A DNA stretch of 25,600 bases from positions 1 through 25,600 of the IMG/VR virus record IMGVR_UViG_3300047546_002090; one strand, written 5' to 3'. The notes under the pieces were generated by a model. It ran no database searches. It was not told the DNA's origin and saw nothing but the letters and a program-made list of their open reading frames with translations. The first letter of the stretch is position 1. Each line of letters opens with the position of its first letter. A program made the position numbers and the translations under genes. This stretch comes from a virus. Positions 1 through 7,702 of this stretch are shown here, one piece after another.

Positions 1-2
1 TT

Positions 3-272
3 CGGGACATCCTCACGACCCCAATCGGCACGCGTGTCATGCGCAGAGACTACGGCTCGCGGCTTTTCCAGCTCATTGATGCGCCCCTCAACGCGCGCAC
101 GGTGTTGGAAATCTACGCGGCCACGGTGGAGGCGCTCATCCGTTGGGAGCCCCGCATTTCCGTGCAGAGGGTCAGCACGACGCAGGTGCAGCCGGGGAGC
201 ATCACTCTGACGCTTGAGGCGCTGGACGTTTCGACCGGCGAACTCGTGCTTGTGGACGGGATTATTGTATGA
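3..272 (+). CDS. W: Baseplate wedge protein, gp25/gpW-like (5' end missing)
   Basis: The frame is open from the window edge, so the start codon lies outside. The first visible residues read RDILTTPIGTRVMRRDYGS, the signature of the T4 gp25 / P2 gpW family, a small lysozyme-like-fold protein of the baseplate wedge that joins the tail tube region to the wedge and helps start sheath assembly. An internal Met at position 39 would cut this motif, so it is not the true start. The stop overlaps the start of the J-like gene (ATGA), as in P2 where W precedes J. Family assignment rests on the motif and the order. Perhaps 30 or more N-terminal residues are missing. Confidence 0.88.
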   Translation, partial: RDILTTPIGTRVMRRDYGSRLFQLIDAPLNARTVLEIYAATVEALIRWEPRISVQRVSTTQVQPGSITLTLEALDVSTGELVLVDGIIV

Positions 273-1183
273 GCGGATCGTTTTCTCCCGTTGACCTCAC
301 TGGCATTCCCGCCCCGACGGTGGTGGAGACGCTTTCCTATCAGACGGTCCTCGCCGCCATGCTCGCGGACCTTCAGGCGCGCGACACCGCTTTTTCTGCG
401 CTCGTCGAATCGGATCCGGCTTACAAAGTCCTCGAAGTGGCAGCCTACCGGGAGACGCTCATCCGGCAGCGCGTCAACGACGCTGCAAAGGCCGTCATGC
501 TCACCTACGCGCTTGGGACCGACCTCGAAAACCTCGGGGCGCTCTTTGGCATCACGCGCAAGGTGCTCGACCCTGGCGACCCGACAGCCTACCCGCCCGT
601 CGATCCGACCTATGAGGGCGACGAGTCGCTCCGCTACCGGATCACCCTGGCGCTCGAAGGGCTCAGCACGGCGGGGCCCGAGGGCTCTTACATTTTCCAC
701 GCGCTGAAGGTGGCTTCGATTGTGGACGTGGCCGTGGCCGGGCCGCCCGACACTAGCCCCGGCGTGGTGCGCGTCACCGTCCTCAGCAACGCGGGCAATG
801 GGCAGGCAACCAGCGCCGAAATCTCCGCCGTCCAGACCGAACTCAACGCCGACGACGTGCGCCCGCTCACCGATCAAGTCATCGTGCAATCGGCCACGAT
901 TGTGAGCTACGCGCTCGCGGTGAAACTCTTTGTTTTCGCGGGGCCGGACCCGGCGGTGATTCAGGCGCAGGCGCTCGCCAACCTTCAGACCTACGCAGCA
1001 GCCTCGCACAAGATCGGGCAAGACATTCGCGTCTCCGCAATCTATGCAGCCGCCCAGGTCTCCGGCGTGGAGCACGTGGAGCTTCTCGCAACCGGCGGGG
1101 CCATCACGGGCGACCTCATCGTCTCCAACGTGCAGGCTCCCTACTGTACCGGAATTTCCGTCACCTATCAGCTCGCTTCCTAA
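269..1183 (+). CDS. J: Baseplate J-like protein
   Basis: This 304-residue protein fits the baseplate_J / P2 gpJ family, the wedge protein lying at the periphery of the baseplate. Supporting features are the N-terminal pattern VVETLSYQTVLAAMLADL, the central block around AAKAVMLTYALGTDLENLG (a hallmark of gpJ) and the YRITLALEGLSTAGPEGSY block that follows. The length agrees with the family. The start ATG overlaps the preceding stop by four bases (ATGA) and its stop overlaps the next start (TAATG), so W-J-I are probably translationally coupled. I see no frameshift or missing region. Confidence 0.93.
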   Translation: MSGSFSPVDLTGIPAPTVVETLSYQTVLAAMLADLQARDTAFSALVESDPAYKVLEVAAYRETLIRQRVNDAAKAVMLTYALGTDLENLGALFGITRKVLDPGDPTAYPPVDPTYEGDESLRYRITLALEGLSTAGPEGSYIFHALKVASIVDVAVAGPPDTSPGVVRVTVLSNAGNGQATSAEISAVQTELNADDVRPLTDQVIVQSATIVSYALAVKLFVFAGPDPAVIQAQALANLQTYAAASHKIGQDIRVSAIYAAAQVSGVEHVELLATGGAITGDLIVSNVQAPYCTGISVTYQLAS

Positions 1184-1776
1184 TGCACCTCCTACCTCCC
1201 AACGCAACTCCGCAGGAGCGGGCACTGTCTGAAGCGACGGCGCGCGTGGGGGACGTGCTCGTTCCGATCCGCACGCTATGGAATCCGCAGACATGCCCCG
1301 CCGCGCTTCTGCCTTGGCTGGCGTGGGCAATGTCGGTGGACGATTGGGACGCAACATGGACGGAGCAGCAGAAGCGGGATGTCATCGCGGCATCCGTTGA
1401 GGTGCACCGGCACAAGGGCACCATCGGCGCGCTGAAAGCGGCTTTGCGCCCGTTGAATTACGACGTGCAAATCGACGAGCCGAGCGCGCTGCCGTACCAA
1501 TTCCGAATCCGGCTTGACCCAGGGCGTTCCACCGCAATGGACGTGACGCAGCTTACTTACTCGCGGGCGCAGCAAATCGCTTTGCGAGTCAAAAACGTGC
1601 GTTCCTGGCTGACCGGCATGCAGGCCATGCGGCAGAGCACCTCCGCTTTGTATTTTGGCGCCGCAACTGTTTCGGGGTTTCTGGCCTCGATTTATCCCTT
1701 GAAGCTGGCCGCGCGCCTCACTGAAGACGGCGGTTATCGGTTGCTAGAAAACTCCGCACTGCGCTCGCTCGAATAG
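1183..1776 (+). CDS. I: Phage tail protein I (baseplate)
   Basis: This 197-residue product matches the P2 gpI tail protein family. It has the typical opening LLPPNATPQERALSEATAR, the block TCPAALLPWLAWAMSVDDWD and then RDVIAASVEVHRHKGTIGAL. In P2, gpI works with gpJ in building the baseplate and connecting the tail fibres. The start lies in a TAATG stop-start overlap with J. The next gene, a fibre, begins two bases after its stop, matching the P2 order J-I-H. Length is normal for the family and there is no sign of damage. Confidence 0.93.
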   Translation: MHLLPPNATPQERALSEATARVGDVLVPIRTLWNPQTCPAALLPWLAWAMSVDDWDATWTEQQKRDVIAASVEVHRHKGTIGALKAALRPLNYDVQIDEPSALPYQFRIRLDPGRSTAMDVTQLTYSRAQQIALRVKNVRSWLTGMQAMRQSTSALYFGAATVSGFLASIYPLKLAARLTEDGGYRLLENSALRSLE

Positions 1777-1777
1777 T

Positions 1778-2998
1778 ATGGCCCTCGATTCAAAACTCTC
1801 TCAACTGCCGCCGATTGGAACCTACCCGGTTCCGGATTCGCACATTTTCGAGTTGGCCTTTCCGGGGGTTGGCAACTATCAGGCGTATTTCAACTCCGCA
1901 GTTCGCGCGAGTCGTCTTGACCAAATGGCCGCGCCCGCCAGCACGGTCTCCTTCAACGGGCAGGCGATCACCAATCTTGCGTCCATCACTCCAGTCAGCA
2001 CGCTCAACGTCCTCGGCCAGATCAAGGCCGCCAGTGCTTCGACGCAGCTAATTCTCAGCAACTCAAGCGGAACGAGTCAGGCGTCAATGCACTTCAGGCG
2101 CGAAGGTGCAGCGACGGACCAAAAACTTTGGGAAATAGTCCATTACGATGATTTGGCGAATGGAAACCTTGCAATTCGAGCCGTCAACGACGCTTACAGC
2201 GTAGGTGCGGGGGCAATTGAAATCGGGCGCTTGTCTTCCGGCTTTGGGATTGATTTCATTGCACTGAGCACAAACGGCTCGGAAGCGTTGCGAGTCAATT
2301 CGATCCGAAACGTCGGGATTGGAACGAGTACTCCAAGTCAACTTTTGCACGTTTCAAAGACTCAGGCTGCTGGAGCAACAATCATCAAGGTTGAAAACGC
2401 TTCAACCGGAGTGGGATCTATTGCTGGTTTTGAAATGGCAACTGGATCAGCAAACACTTATGCAAGTCTTGGTGTAACTGATTCTTCTACTCCATACAGC
2501 GAGTGGGCAATTGGATCTGGAGTGACAGGAGGAATGTATATAACTGCAAGAAATAGTTCTGCTCCAATTATCTTGCGTCAGTCATCATCTGAGCGGATGC
2601 GGATTGATTCTGCTGGAAACGTCGGGATTGGGACAAGTTCGCCTGCAACTAAACTTGAAGTCAAAGGTGCTGGATTTACAGCAATCTCAATTTCCAATGA
2701 TAGCACAAACGAATCGCAACTTCGCTTCAACACAAACACTGCGGCACGTATTACAAATCAAGCCAACACAGCTTTGATTTTTGACACAAATGGGTTGGAG
2801 CGCGGAAGATTTGATAATGTTGGAAATTTTGGAGTTGGAACAAATAACTTCGGCACGTCTGCGGTTCGCGTGATTGGAATTGCCAATGGAACCGCTCCGA
2901 CAACCTCGCCCGCTGGAATGGGTCAGTTTTGGGTGGAAAACGGGGCGCTCAAATACAGAGGATCATCGGGAACCGTCACAACTCTTGCACCAGCTTAA
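1778..2998 (+). CDS. Tail fibre / receptor-binding shaft protein
   Basis: This 406-residue protein sits where P2 carries its fibre gene H. Residues 1-75 (opening MALDSKLSQLPPIGTYPVPD) probably form the virion-attachment part. The rest contains three glycine-rich shaft motifs, NVGIGTSTP (178-186), NVGIGTSSP (281-289) and NFGVGTNNF (350-358), typical of beta-structured trimeric phage fibres. The C-terminus, with WVENGALKYRGSSGTVTTL, is a common phage fibre ending; no S74 chaperone peptidase is visible. From about 2280 to 2880 the DNA is clearly richer in A and T than its neighbours, with codons unlike the rest of the tail operon, suggesting exchange of the host-range part. Receptor is unknown. 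Confidence 0.8.
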   Translation: MALDSKLSQLPPIGTYPVPDSHIFELAFPGVGNYQAYFNSAVRASRLDQMAAPASTVSFNGQAITNLASITPVSTLNVLGQIKAASASTQLILSNSSGTSQASMHFRREGAATDQKLWEIVHYDDLANGNLAIRAVNDAYSVGAGAIEIGRLSSGFGIDFIALSTNGSEALRVNSIRNVGIGTSTPSQLLHVSKTQAAGATIIKVENASTGVGSIAGFEMATGSANTYASLGVTDSSTPYSEWAIGSGVTGGMYITARNSSAPIILRQSSSERMRIDSAGNVGIGTSSPATKLEVKGAGFTAISISNDSTNESQLRFNTNTAARITNQANTALIFDTNGLERGRFDNVGNFGVGTNNFGTSAVRVIGIANGTAPTTSPAGMGQFWVENGALKYRGSSGTVTTLAPA

Positions 2999-3002
2999 AC
3001 TT

Positions 3003-3218
3003 ATGAACGAAGAACAGATTGCACTGAACAACTTGTACAACGCCAGCCGGTTAGCACCTTTGCCCGCTGACCACCACGAGCAACTGAGGAAGTGCGCCGA
3101 ACTGCTTCAGTCAAAAATCCTTCCCCCGCCAGCCGAGGAGCCGAAGCCCGTTGAGCAGAAACCGAAGGCCAAGAAACCGGTTGAGCAGAAACCCAAAAGC
3201 GTGGGGGCTGCCAAATGA
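3003..3218 (+). CDS. Small Lys/Pro/Glu-rich protein, unknown function
   Basis: The start chosen is the ATG at 3003, four bases after the fibre stop, giving 71 residues. An in-frame Met further upstream would lie inside the fibre gene and is rejected. The N-terminal half is helical (MNEEQIALNNLYNASRLAPL). The C-terminal half is a low-complexity KP/EQ-rich tail containing a repeated VEQKPK unit. The product is very hydrophilic with no membrane segment. The position between two fibre genes suggests a virion or fibre-related role, but this is inference. It overlaps the next gene by four bases (ATGA). Confidence 0.6.
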   Translation: MNEEQIALNNLYNASRLAPLPADHHEQLRKCAELLQSKILPPPAEEPKPVEQKPKAKKPVEQKPKSVGAAK

Positions 3219-3544
3219 GCGCGCTCTGGAAAATCGAAAACATGGAAGTCCTTCCCACCTTCCAGGGGAAGGAGAACGTGGTCAAAACGGTGCACTGGCG
3301 AGCTTTGCTTGAGTCTGAAACTTCCGACCACGTGGTGAGTTCATACGGCTCCATTTCGCTGCCCGTCAAAGACCTCACGCCGTTCACCGAGTTTGAAGAC
3401 CTGACGGAAGCGGAGGTTGTGGCTTGGGTGAAGGCGCAAATTCCAAATGTCGCCTACATCGAGAGCAGCTTGGCGCAACAGCTCGCTGACCTCGAAAACC
3501 CGCCCGTTGTCACGCTCCCGCCACCTTGGCCTTCTGCAATTTGA
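3215..3544 (+). CDS. DUF7936-like phage protein of the fibre region
   Basis: This 109-residue protein has the pattern of a small phage family (recalled as DUF7936): a starting W-K-I-E block, then VKTVHWRALL, a conserved SSYGSISLP strand, FTEFEDLTEAEVVAWVKAQI and a short proline-rich tail. Members are usually found next to tail fibre or adhesin genes; their biochemical role is not known to me. It is linked to the preceding small gene by an ATGA overlap and followed 14 bases later by the collar fibre. Presence of the family pattern is seen; a role in fibre maturation or attachment is inference. Confidence 0.65.
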   Translation: MSALWKIENMEVLPTFQGKENVVKTVHWRALLESETSDHVVSSYGSISLPVKDLTPFTEFEDLTEAEVVAWVKAQIPNVAYIESSLAQQLADLENPPVVTLPPPWPSAI

Positions 3545-3558
3545 TTCCCTGACCTCCT

Positions 3559-4857
3559 ATGCCCGCAACTTACCAAACTCTCGTCACGAATTACGGACAG
3601 GCCGCGCTTGCGTCCGCCATTTCTGGCGGAACAACGGTCCAGCTCGCCACCCTAGTCGTCGGTGACGGCGGCGGATCCGCGACCACCCCGAGCGCATCCC
3701 AGACCGCGCTCGTGAATCAGGTTTACTCCGTCGCGCTCAATTCGGTTTCGGTGGATTCATCGAACCCGAACTACATTGTGGCCGAAGCGGTCATCCCGAG
3801 CAGCGTGGGCGGCTGGACGATCCGCGAGGCGGGCCTCAAGGACGCCTCTGGGAACCTCTTCGCGGTTGCCAACTACGCGGACACGGTGAAGCCAGTCGTC
3901 TCCTCAGGAACGGCGGCGGATCTCGTCATCCGGTTCATCTTCCAAGTGTCGAACACGGCGGCGGTCACGCTCCTCATCGACCCGGCGGTTGTGATGGCGT
4001 CCCAATCTTGGGTGCTCAGCCAGGCATACGTGAAGCGGGACGGAAGCGTGGCAATGACGGGGCCGTTGGTGCTCTCCGGCGCGCCGACGCTCAACCTGCA
4101 CGCCGCCACCAAGTCCTACGTGGACGGCCTCATTGCCACCTGCCAAGCGGCTCTTGGGTTCACCCCGGTGAACAAGGCCGGGGACACGATGACGGGGCCG
4201 TTGGTGCTCTCCGGCGCGCCGACGCTCAACCTGCACGCCGCCACCAAGTCCTACGTGGACGGCCTCATTGCCACCTGCCAAGCGGCTCTTGGGTTCACCC
4301 CGGTGAACAAGGCCGGGGACACGATGACGGGCTTTCTGACCCTCTCGGGAATGCCCACAGCAACGATGCACGCGGCGCCGAAGCAGTACGTGGACAACGC
4401 GGTCACATCGGCCGTTCCGGCAGGCACCGTGATTTACGTCGCAATGGCATCCGCCCCTTCGGGGTATTTGAAAGCAAACGGCGCGGCGGTCAGTCGAACG
4501 ACTTACGCGGTTTTGTTTGCGGCAATCGGAACGACCTTCGGGGTGGGTGACGGCTCCACGACTTTCAACCTCCCGGATTTGCGATCCGAATTCATTCGCG
4601 GCCTAGACGATGGACGCGGAGTGGATTCTGGGCGTGCGCTTGGTTCGCTACAGTCGGAAATGGTTGGGCCGCACACCCACGTTGTGACATCTCCCGGAAC
4701 GCGTTCAGGCTCGAACAACCAAAACCCCGGCGGAGTTTTGCTTGGCTCTTCAGGGGACGTTGGAAACTACGGCGCGGTTTCAATCACATCCAACTCAAAC
4801 TCCGGCACCGAAAACCGTCCCCGCAACATCGCCCTCCTTGCAGTGATTAAGTTCTAA
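3559..4857 (+). CDS. Tail-collar fibre protein
   Basis: The 432-residue protein has three parts. Residues 1-150 match the phage tail-collar fibre N-terminal family (DUF3751; opening PATYQTLVTNYGQAALASAI, later GGWTIREAGLKDASGNL), which attaches to the baseplate. Residues 166-255 are two identical 45-residue shaft repeats, followed by a diverged third unit from 256 to about 285. From about 287 comes a tail collar domain (GYLKANGAAVSRTTYAVLF, then TTFNLPDLRSEFIRGLDDG and VGPHTH), ending in ENRPRNIALLAVIKF. Such proteins bind the host surface. The repeat is perfect at DNA level, so the duplication is recent or kept identical by recombination. It is probably the second fibre of the particle beside the one at 1778. 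Confidence 0.88.
   Translation: MPATYQTLVTNYGQAALASAISGGTTVQLATLVVGDGGGSATTPSASQTALVNQVYSVALNSVSVDSSNPNYIVAEAVIPSSVGGWTIREAGLKDASGNLFAVANYADTVKPVVSSGTAADLVIRFIFQVSNTAAVTLLIDPAVVMASQSWVLSQAYVKRDGSVAMTGPLVLSGAPTLNLHAATKSYVDGLIATCQAALGFTPVNKAGDTMTGPLVLSGAPTLNLHAATKSYVDGLIATCQAALGFTPVNKAGDTMTGFLTLSGMPTATMHAAPKQYVDNAVTSAVPAGTVIYVAMASAPSGYLKANGAAVSRTTYAVLFAAIGTTFGVGDGSTTFNLPDLRSEFIRGLDDGRGVDSGRALGSLQSEMVGPHTHVVTSPGTRSGSNNQNPGGVLLGSSGDVGNYGAVSITSNSNSGTENRPRNIALLAVIKF
4054..4323 (+). repeat. Perfect 135-bp tandem duplication in the collar fibre gene
   Basis: Positions 4054-4188 and 4189-4323 read identically by eye. Each encodes 45 residues beginning MTGPLVLSGAPTLNLHAATK. A third, clearly diverged unit starts at 4324 (MTGFLTLSGMPTATMHAAPK) and runs to about 4401. 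The period is a multiple of three, so gain or loss of units keeps the frame and alters fibre length. Confidence 0.95.
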
Positions 4858-4876
4858 CCTCCAACCATCGAAACAA

Positions 4877-5044
4877 ATGAAAGCACTCATCGCACGTCTC
4901 GCCGAACCGTCCTCCTGGGCGGGCATCGCCGCGTTCCTCGGAATGCTCGGTATTCAAATCCCAACCGACACATACAGAGCCATTACCCTTGCTGGCTCTG
5001 GAATCGCCGCCGCTGCCGCCGTCTTGCTGCCTGAAAAGAAATGA
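4877..5044 (+). CDS. Small two-segment membrane protein, holin-like
   Basis: A 55-residue frame opens at the ATG at 4877, 19 bases after the fibre stop. It has a positively charged start (MKALIARLAEP), a hydrophobic segment SSWAGIAAFLGMLGI, a short polar turn IPTDTYR, a second Ala/Gly-rich hydrophobic segment AITLAGSGIAAAAAVLL and a charged end PEKK. This hairpin layout, the size and the place inside a tail operon resemble small phage holins, which permeabilise the inner membrane at lysis. No endolysin lies next to it, so holin is a likely but unproved role. It overlaps the following membrane/coiled-coil gene by four bases (ATGA), suggesting coupled synthesis. Confidence 0.65.
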   Translation: MKALIARLAEPSSWAGIAAFLGMLGIQIPTDTYRAITLAGSGIAAAAAVLLPEKK

Positions 5045-5373
5045 TCGAACCTGCCGCTTCCTCCTCGCCGGACATCCTCCACACGATCACCGCGCAAGGG
5101 CCGCTTGTGGCCGTGCTTGTGGTGGCGATTGTCTGGCTTCAGAAAACAATGTCCATGCAGGCGAGCGAGGCGGCGGCGGCTCTTCGCGCCGCAAACGAGC
5201 TTTTCCAGAAAGAGCGAGACGCCCGTCTGGACGCGATGGACGAGCACATTCGGAACCTCGATGCGCGCTCGCAGGCGTGCGAGACGGACCGGATCAAACT
5301 TTGGCAAATGCTCGCCCGTCGCCCCGTGCCCAAAGAAGAAAACGCACAAGACGCACACCCTTCCCACTCCTAA
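5041..5373 (+). CDS. Membrane-anchored coiled-coil protein, spanin- or holin-accessory-like
   Basis: The 110-residue product has one N-terminal membrane segment (about residues 18-36, GPLVAVLVVAIVWLQKTM) followed by a long charged, Ala/Glu/Arg-rich helix likely to form a coiled coil (about 40-90) and a polar tail. An N-terminal anchor plus coiled coil is the layout of Rz-type inner-membrane spanins; other small phage membrane proteins next to holins look similar. It starts inside the stop of the holin-like gene (ATGA) and ends 9 bases before the sheath gene. Together these two genes look like a lysis cassette inserted between fibre and sheath genes. No partner outer-membrane lipoprotein is visible here. 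Confidence 0.6.
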   Translation: MIEPAASSSPDILHTITAQGPLVAVLVVAIVWLQKTMSMQASEAAAALRAANELFQKERDARLDAMDEHIRNLDARSQACETDRIKLWQMLARRPVPKEENAQDAHPSHS

Positions 5374-5382
5374 TTTTGCACC

Positions 5383-6903
5383 ATGCCTGACCAATTTCTC
5401 CACGGCGTACAGGTTTCGGAAATCACTTCCGGGCCGCGCCCGATACGCACCGTCAACAGCGCCATCATCGGGCTCGTGGGGACTGCCCCGAACTCCGAAG
5501 CCGCAACGTCCGCCTCGCTTACGGTAGGGGCCGCAGCGACCAACAACGGCATCAAATTCACGGCGGCAGCCGCCGGGATCATCGGCAACAACACCGCCGT
5601 CCGTATTTTCAACCCCGGCACCAACTCGGCCTCGCTGACCGTGACGGTGACGACCGGCGCGACCAACCTCATTTCCATTTCCCTCGCCACGGACGGGACC
5701 GGCGCAGCGACCACAACCGCCACCGCGCTCCTGACCAACCTCAACTCCAACTCGGCGGTGACGGCCCTTGTCACCCCGACGGCGGTCGCGGGATCGTCCG
5801 GCGCTGGCGTGGTGCTCACGCAGGCTTCGACCTTCCTCAGTGACGGCAAAGACGCGGCGTTCCCGCTCGACACCCCCGTTCTCGTTCCCGCTGACCGCGC
5901 CCTTGCGGCTCGCCTCGGAACCGGCGGCACCTTGCCTGCCGCGCTCAACGCCATTTTCGCCCAGGCTGGCGCCGTCGTCGTTGTGGTGCGCGTTGCTCAG
6001 GCGAGCGGCTCCGACACCAGCGCGGGCACGCTCACCAACGTCATCGGCTCCGTTTCCGGCACCGGCCAATACCTCGGAATGCAGGCGCTCCTAGGCGCGG
6101 AATCCCAGCTCGGGGTTGTGCCGCGCATCCTTTGCGCGCCCGGCTTCACGCATCAGGCGGCGGGCCTCACCGCGATGGTTTCCATCGCCGACCGGCTCCG
6201 CGCCGTCATCGTTGCGGACGGCCCCAACACCACGGACGCAGCCGCCCAGGCTTACGCTGGCAACTTCGGCTCGTCCCGAATCTTTCTTGTGGACCCCGGC
6301 GTCCAGATCCTCAACACGGACGGCTCCGTGGGCTACGATTACGCTTCCGCCTACGTGGCGGGCGTGGTGGCCAAGACGGACAACGACCTCGGCTTTTGGT
6401 GGTCGCCTTCAAACAAGGAAATTCTCGGCATCACCGGCACCAAGCGCGCGATCGACTTCGTGCTGGGCGACGTCAACAGCCGGGCCAACATTCTCAACTC
6501 ACAGAACGTTGCCACCATCATCCGCCAGAGCGGTTATCGGGTTTGGGGCAACCGCTCGCTCTCCAGCGATCCGAAGTTTGCCTTCCTTTGCGTTCGGCGG
6601 ACGGCGGACATGATCAACGACTCGATCCTCCGCGCTCACCTCTGGGCCGTCGACCGGGCGATCTCCAAGACGTACCTCCGGGACGTGGTGGAGAGCGTCA
6701 ACGGCTACCTCCGCACGTTGCAGGCGCTCGGGGCGATCCTCGGCGGGCGTTGCTGGGCGGATCCCACGCTCAACACCCCGGCGAACATCAGCCAGGGCAA
6801 GGTCTACTTCAATTTCGAATTCACGCCTCCCTACCCGGCGGAAAACATCACCTTCCAGTCGCTCCTCACCAACAACTACCTCTCCGATCTCGTTGTCGCC
6901 TAA
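5383..6903 (+). CDS. FI: Contractile tail sheath protein (P2 FI-like)
   Basis: The 506-residue protein has the P2 FI sheath hallmarks: the opening LHGVQVSEITSGPRPIRTV, the AIIGLVGTAP strand, the block FPLDTPVLVPADRALAARLG, the subtilisin-like-fold core with WWSPSNKEILGITGTKRAID, and the C-terminal NISQGKVYFNFEFTPPYPAE block used in subunit linking. Sheath subunits form the contractile cylinder around the tail tube. Compared with P2 FI (about 400 residues) it is longer because a Thr/Ala/Gly-rich domain of about 115 residues is inserted at roughly residues 41-157. The next gene is the tail tube protein 14 bases downstream, the order seen in P2-like phages. Confidence 0.96.
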   Translation: MPDQFLHGVQVSEITSGPRPIRTVNSAIIGLVGTAPNSEAATSASLTVGAAATNNGIKFTAAAAGIIGNNTAVRIFNPGTNSASLTVTVTTGATNLISISLATDGTGAATTTATALLTNLNSNSAVTALVTPTAVAGSSGAGVVLTQASTFLSDGKDAAFPLDTPVLVPADRALAARLGTGGTLPAALNAIFAQAGAVVVVVRVAQASGSDTSAGTLTNVIGSVSGTGQYLGMQALLGAESQLGVVPRILCAPGFTHQAAGLTAMVSIADRLRAVIVADGPNTTDAAAQAYAGNFGSSRIFLVDPGVQILNTDGSVGYDYASAYVAGVVAKTDNDLGFWWSPSNKEILGITGTKRAIDFVLGDVNSRANILNSQNVATIIRQSGYRVWGNRSLSSDPKFAFLCVRRTADMINDSILRAHLWAVDRAISKTYLRDVVESVNGYLRTLQALGAILGGRCWADPTLNTPANISQGKVYFNFEFTPPYPAENITFQSLLTNNYLSDLVVA

Positions 6904-6916
6904 CCTTCCTTGACGT

Positions 6917-7429
6917 ATGCCCGCAGCCGCTCAAATCCTCAAGAATTTCGCCATGTTCATCGACGGGCGCGTGTACGCTGGGAACGTCGATTCCGTGCAG
7001 CTCCCCGCCCTCACCCTCAAGCTCGAAGACTACCGGGCCGGGGGGATGGACGCGCCCGTGGCGCTCGATATGGGCATGGAGAAGATGGAAAGCACGATCA
7101 AGATGAGCAACTGGAACCGCGACGTGGCGGGCCTCTGGGGCGTCGGGCCGGGCTCTCCTAAAATGTTCGCCTTCCGGGGCGCGCTCGAATCGCTCAACGG
7201 CACCATCGAACCCGTGGAGGTAATGATGGAAGGCACGCTCGACGACATTCAGCACGACGACGTGACGCCCGGCGCAAAAGCGGGCGTGACGCTCAAGGTC
7301 AGCGTCCGGGCGTACCGCTACACGCAGAACGGGCAGGAGGTGCACAACATCGACGTCGTGAACATGAAGCGCGTCATCAACGGCGTGGACCGCCTCACTT
7401 CGATGCGCACCGCGCTCGGCTTGAACTAA
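6917..7429 (+). CDS. FII: Major tail tube protein (P2 FII-like)
   Basis: This 170-residue protein matches the P2 FII tube family. Signs are the start with ILKNFAMFIDGRVYAGNV, the LPALTLKLEDYRAGGMDAPV block and MEKMESTIKMSNWNRDVAGL, followed by a compact beta-rich C-terminus ending in a KRVINGVDR segment. The protein polymerises into the inner tube through which DNA passes. Length and order (directly after the sheath gene) are standard. The start at 6917 has no clear Shine-Dalgarno sequence, like most genes of this operon. Confidence 0.95.
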   Translation: MPAAAQILKNFAMFIDGRVYAGNVDSVQLPALTLKLEDYRAGGMDAPVALDMGMEKMESTIKMSNWNRDVAGLWGVGPGSPKMFAFRGALESLNGTIEPVEVMMEGTLDDIQHDDVTPGAKAGVTLKVSVRAYRYTQNGQEVHNIDVVNMKRVINGVDRLTSMRTALGLN

Positions 7430-7443
7430 CCAACCAACCAACC
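7428..7443 (+). repeat. AACC tetranucleotide repeat, four units
   Basis: Four exact AACC units start in the stop codon of FII and fill most of the 24-base gap before gene E. They could vary by slippage and change the spacer, which has no ribosome binding site, but no functional consequence is visible. Confidence 0.6.
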
Positions 7444-7453
7444 AAGACAACCA

Positions 7454-7702
7454 ATGGCTCCTGATTACCTTGACGTACAGCTCGACCACCCCGTCACCAT
7501 CAACGGGGCGGTCGTGAGCACGCTCCGCGTTCGCAACCCCTCCGCCCGAGACGTGTTCTCGGCGCGGAAGGCGGCGGCAGACAAGGACACGCAGCAGCTC
7601 AACCTTCTCGCGTCCCTCACTGGATGGTCTCCCGACGACCTCCTCGAACTCCGCGCGGCTGACTTCGTGAAGGCTTCCGAGACGCTCGACAGTTTTTTTT
7701 AA
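7454..7702 (+). CDS. E: Tail assembly chaperone gpE
   Basis: The 82-residue product lies between the tail tube and tape measure genes, the place of the tail assembly chaperones in nearly all long-tailed phages. Its sequence (VRNPSARDVFSARKAAADKD, later LASLTGWSPDDLLELRAADF) fits the P2 gpE-type chaperone family (Phage_TAC_7). Such proteins coat the tape measure before tube polymerisation and are absent from the mature virion. The reading frame ends in a run of eight T residues directly before the TAA stop, and the overlapping -1 frame encodes an E'-like extension. A fraction of ribosomes is therefore expected to make a longer E-E' form. Confidence 0.88.
   Translation: MAPDYLDVQLDHPVTINGAVVSTLRVRNPSARDVFSARKAAADKDTQQLNLLASLTGWSPDDLLELRAADFVKASETLDSFF
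7693..7700 (+). promoter_or_regulatory. Probable -1 ribosomal frameshift site (T8 slippery run)
   Basis: The end of E reads AGT TTT TTT TAA in frame. Positions 7693-7699 form T-TTT-TTT, a valid slippery heptamer on which both tRNAs can re-pair after a -1 slip. The -1 frame then continues from TTA at 7699 to TGA at 7831-7833. P2 uses a T-rich -1 site at the same gene junction. No downstream pseudoknot was checked. Confidence 0.72.

Noticed and set aside
113-1357. Long 414-residue open frame on the - strand
   Set aside because: It is antisense to the clear J and I genes, rich in Arg/Gly/His as expected from the complement of GC-rich codons, and shows no family pattern.
4954-6069. 371-residue open frame on the - strand
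   Set aside because: It is antisense to the sheath gene and the small membrane genes, which have strong family or layout support; composition is that of a shadow frame.
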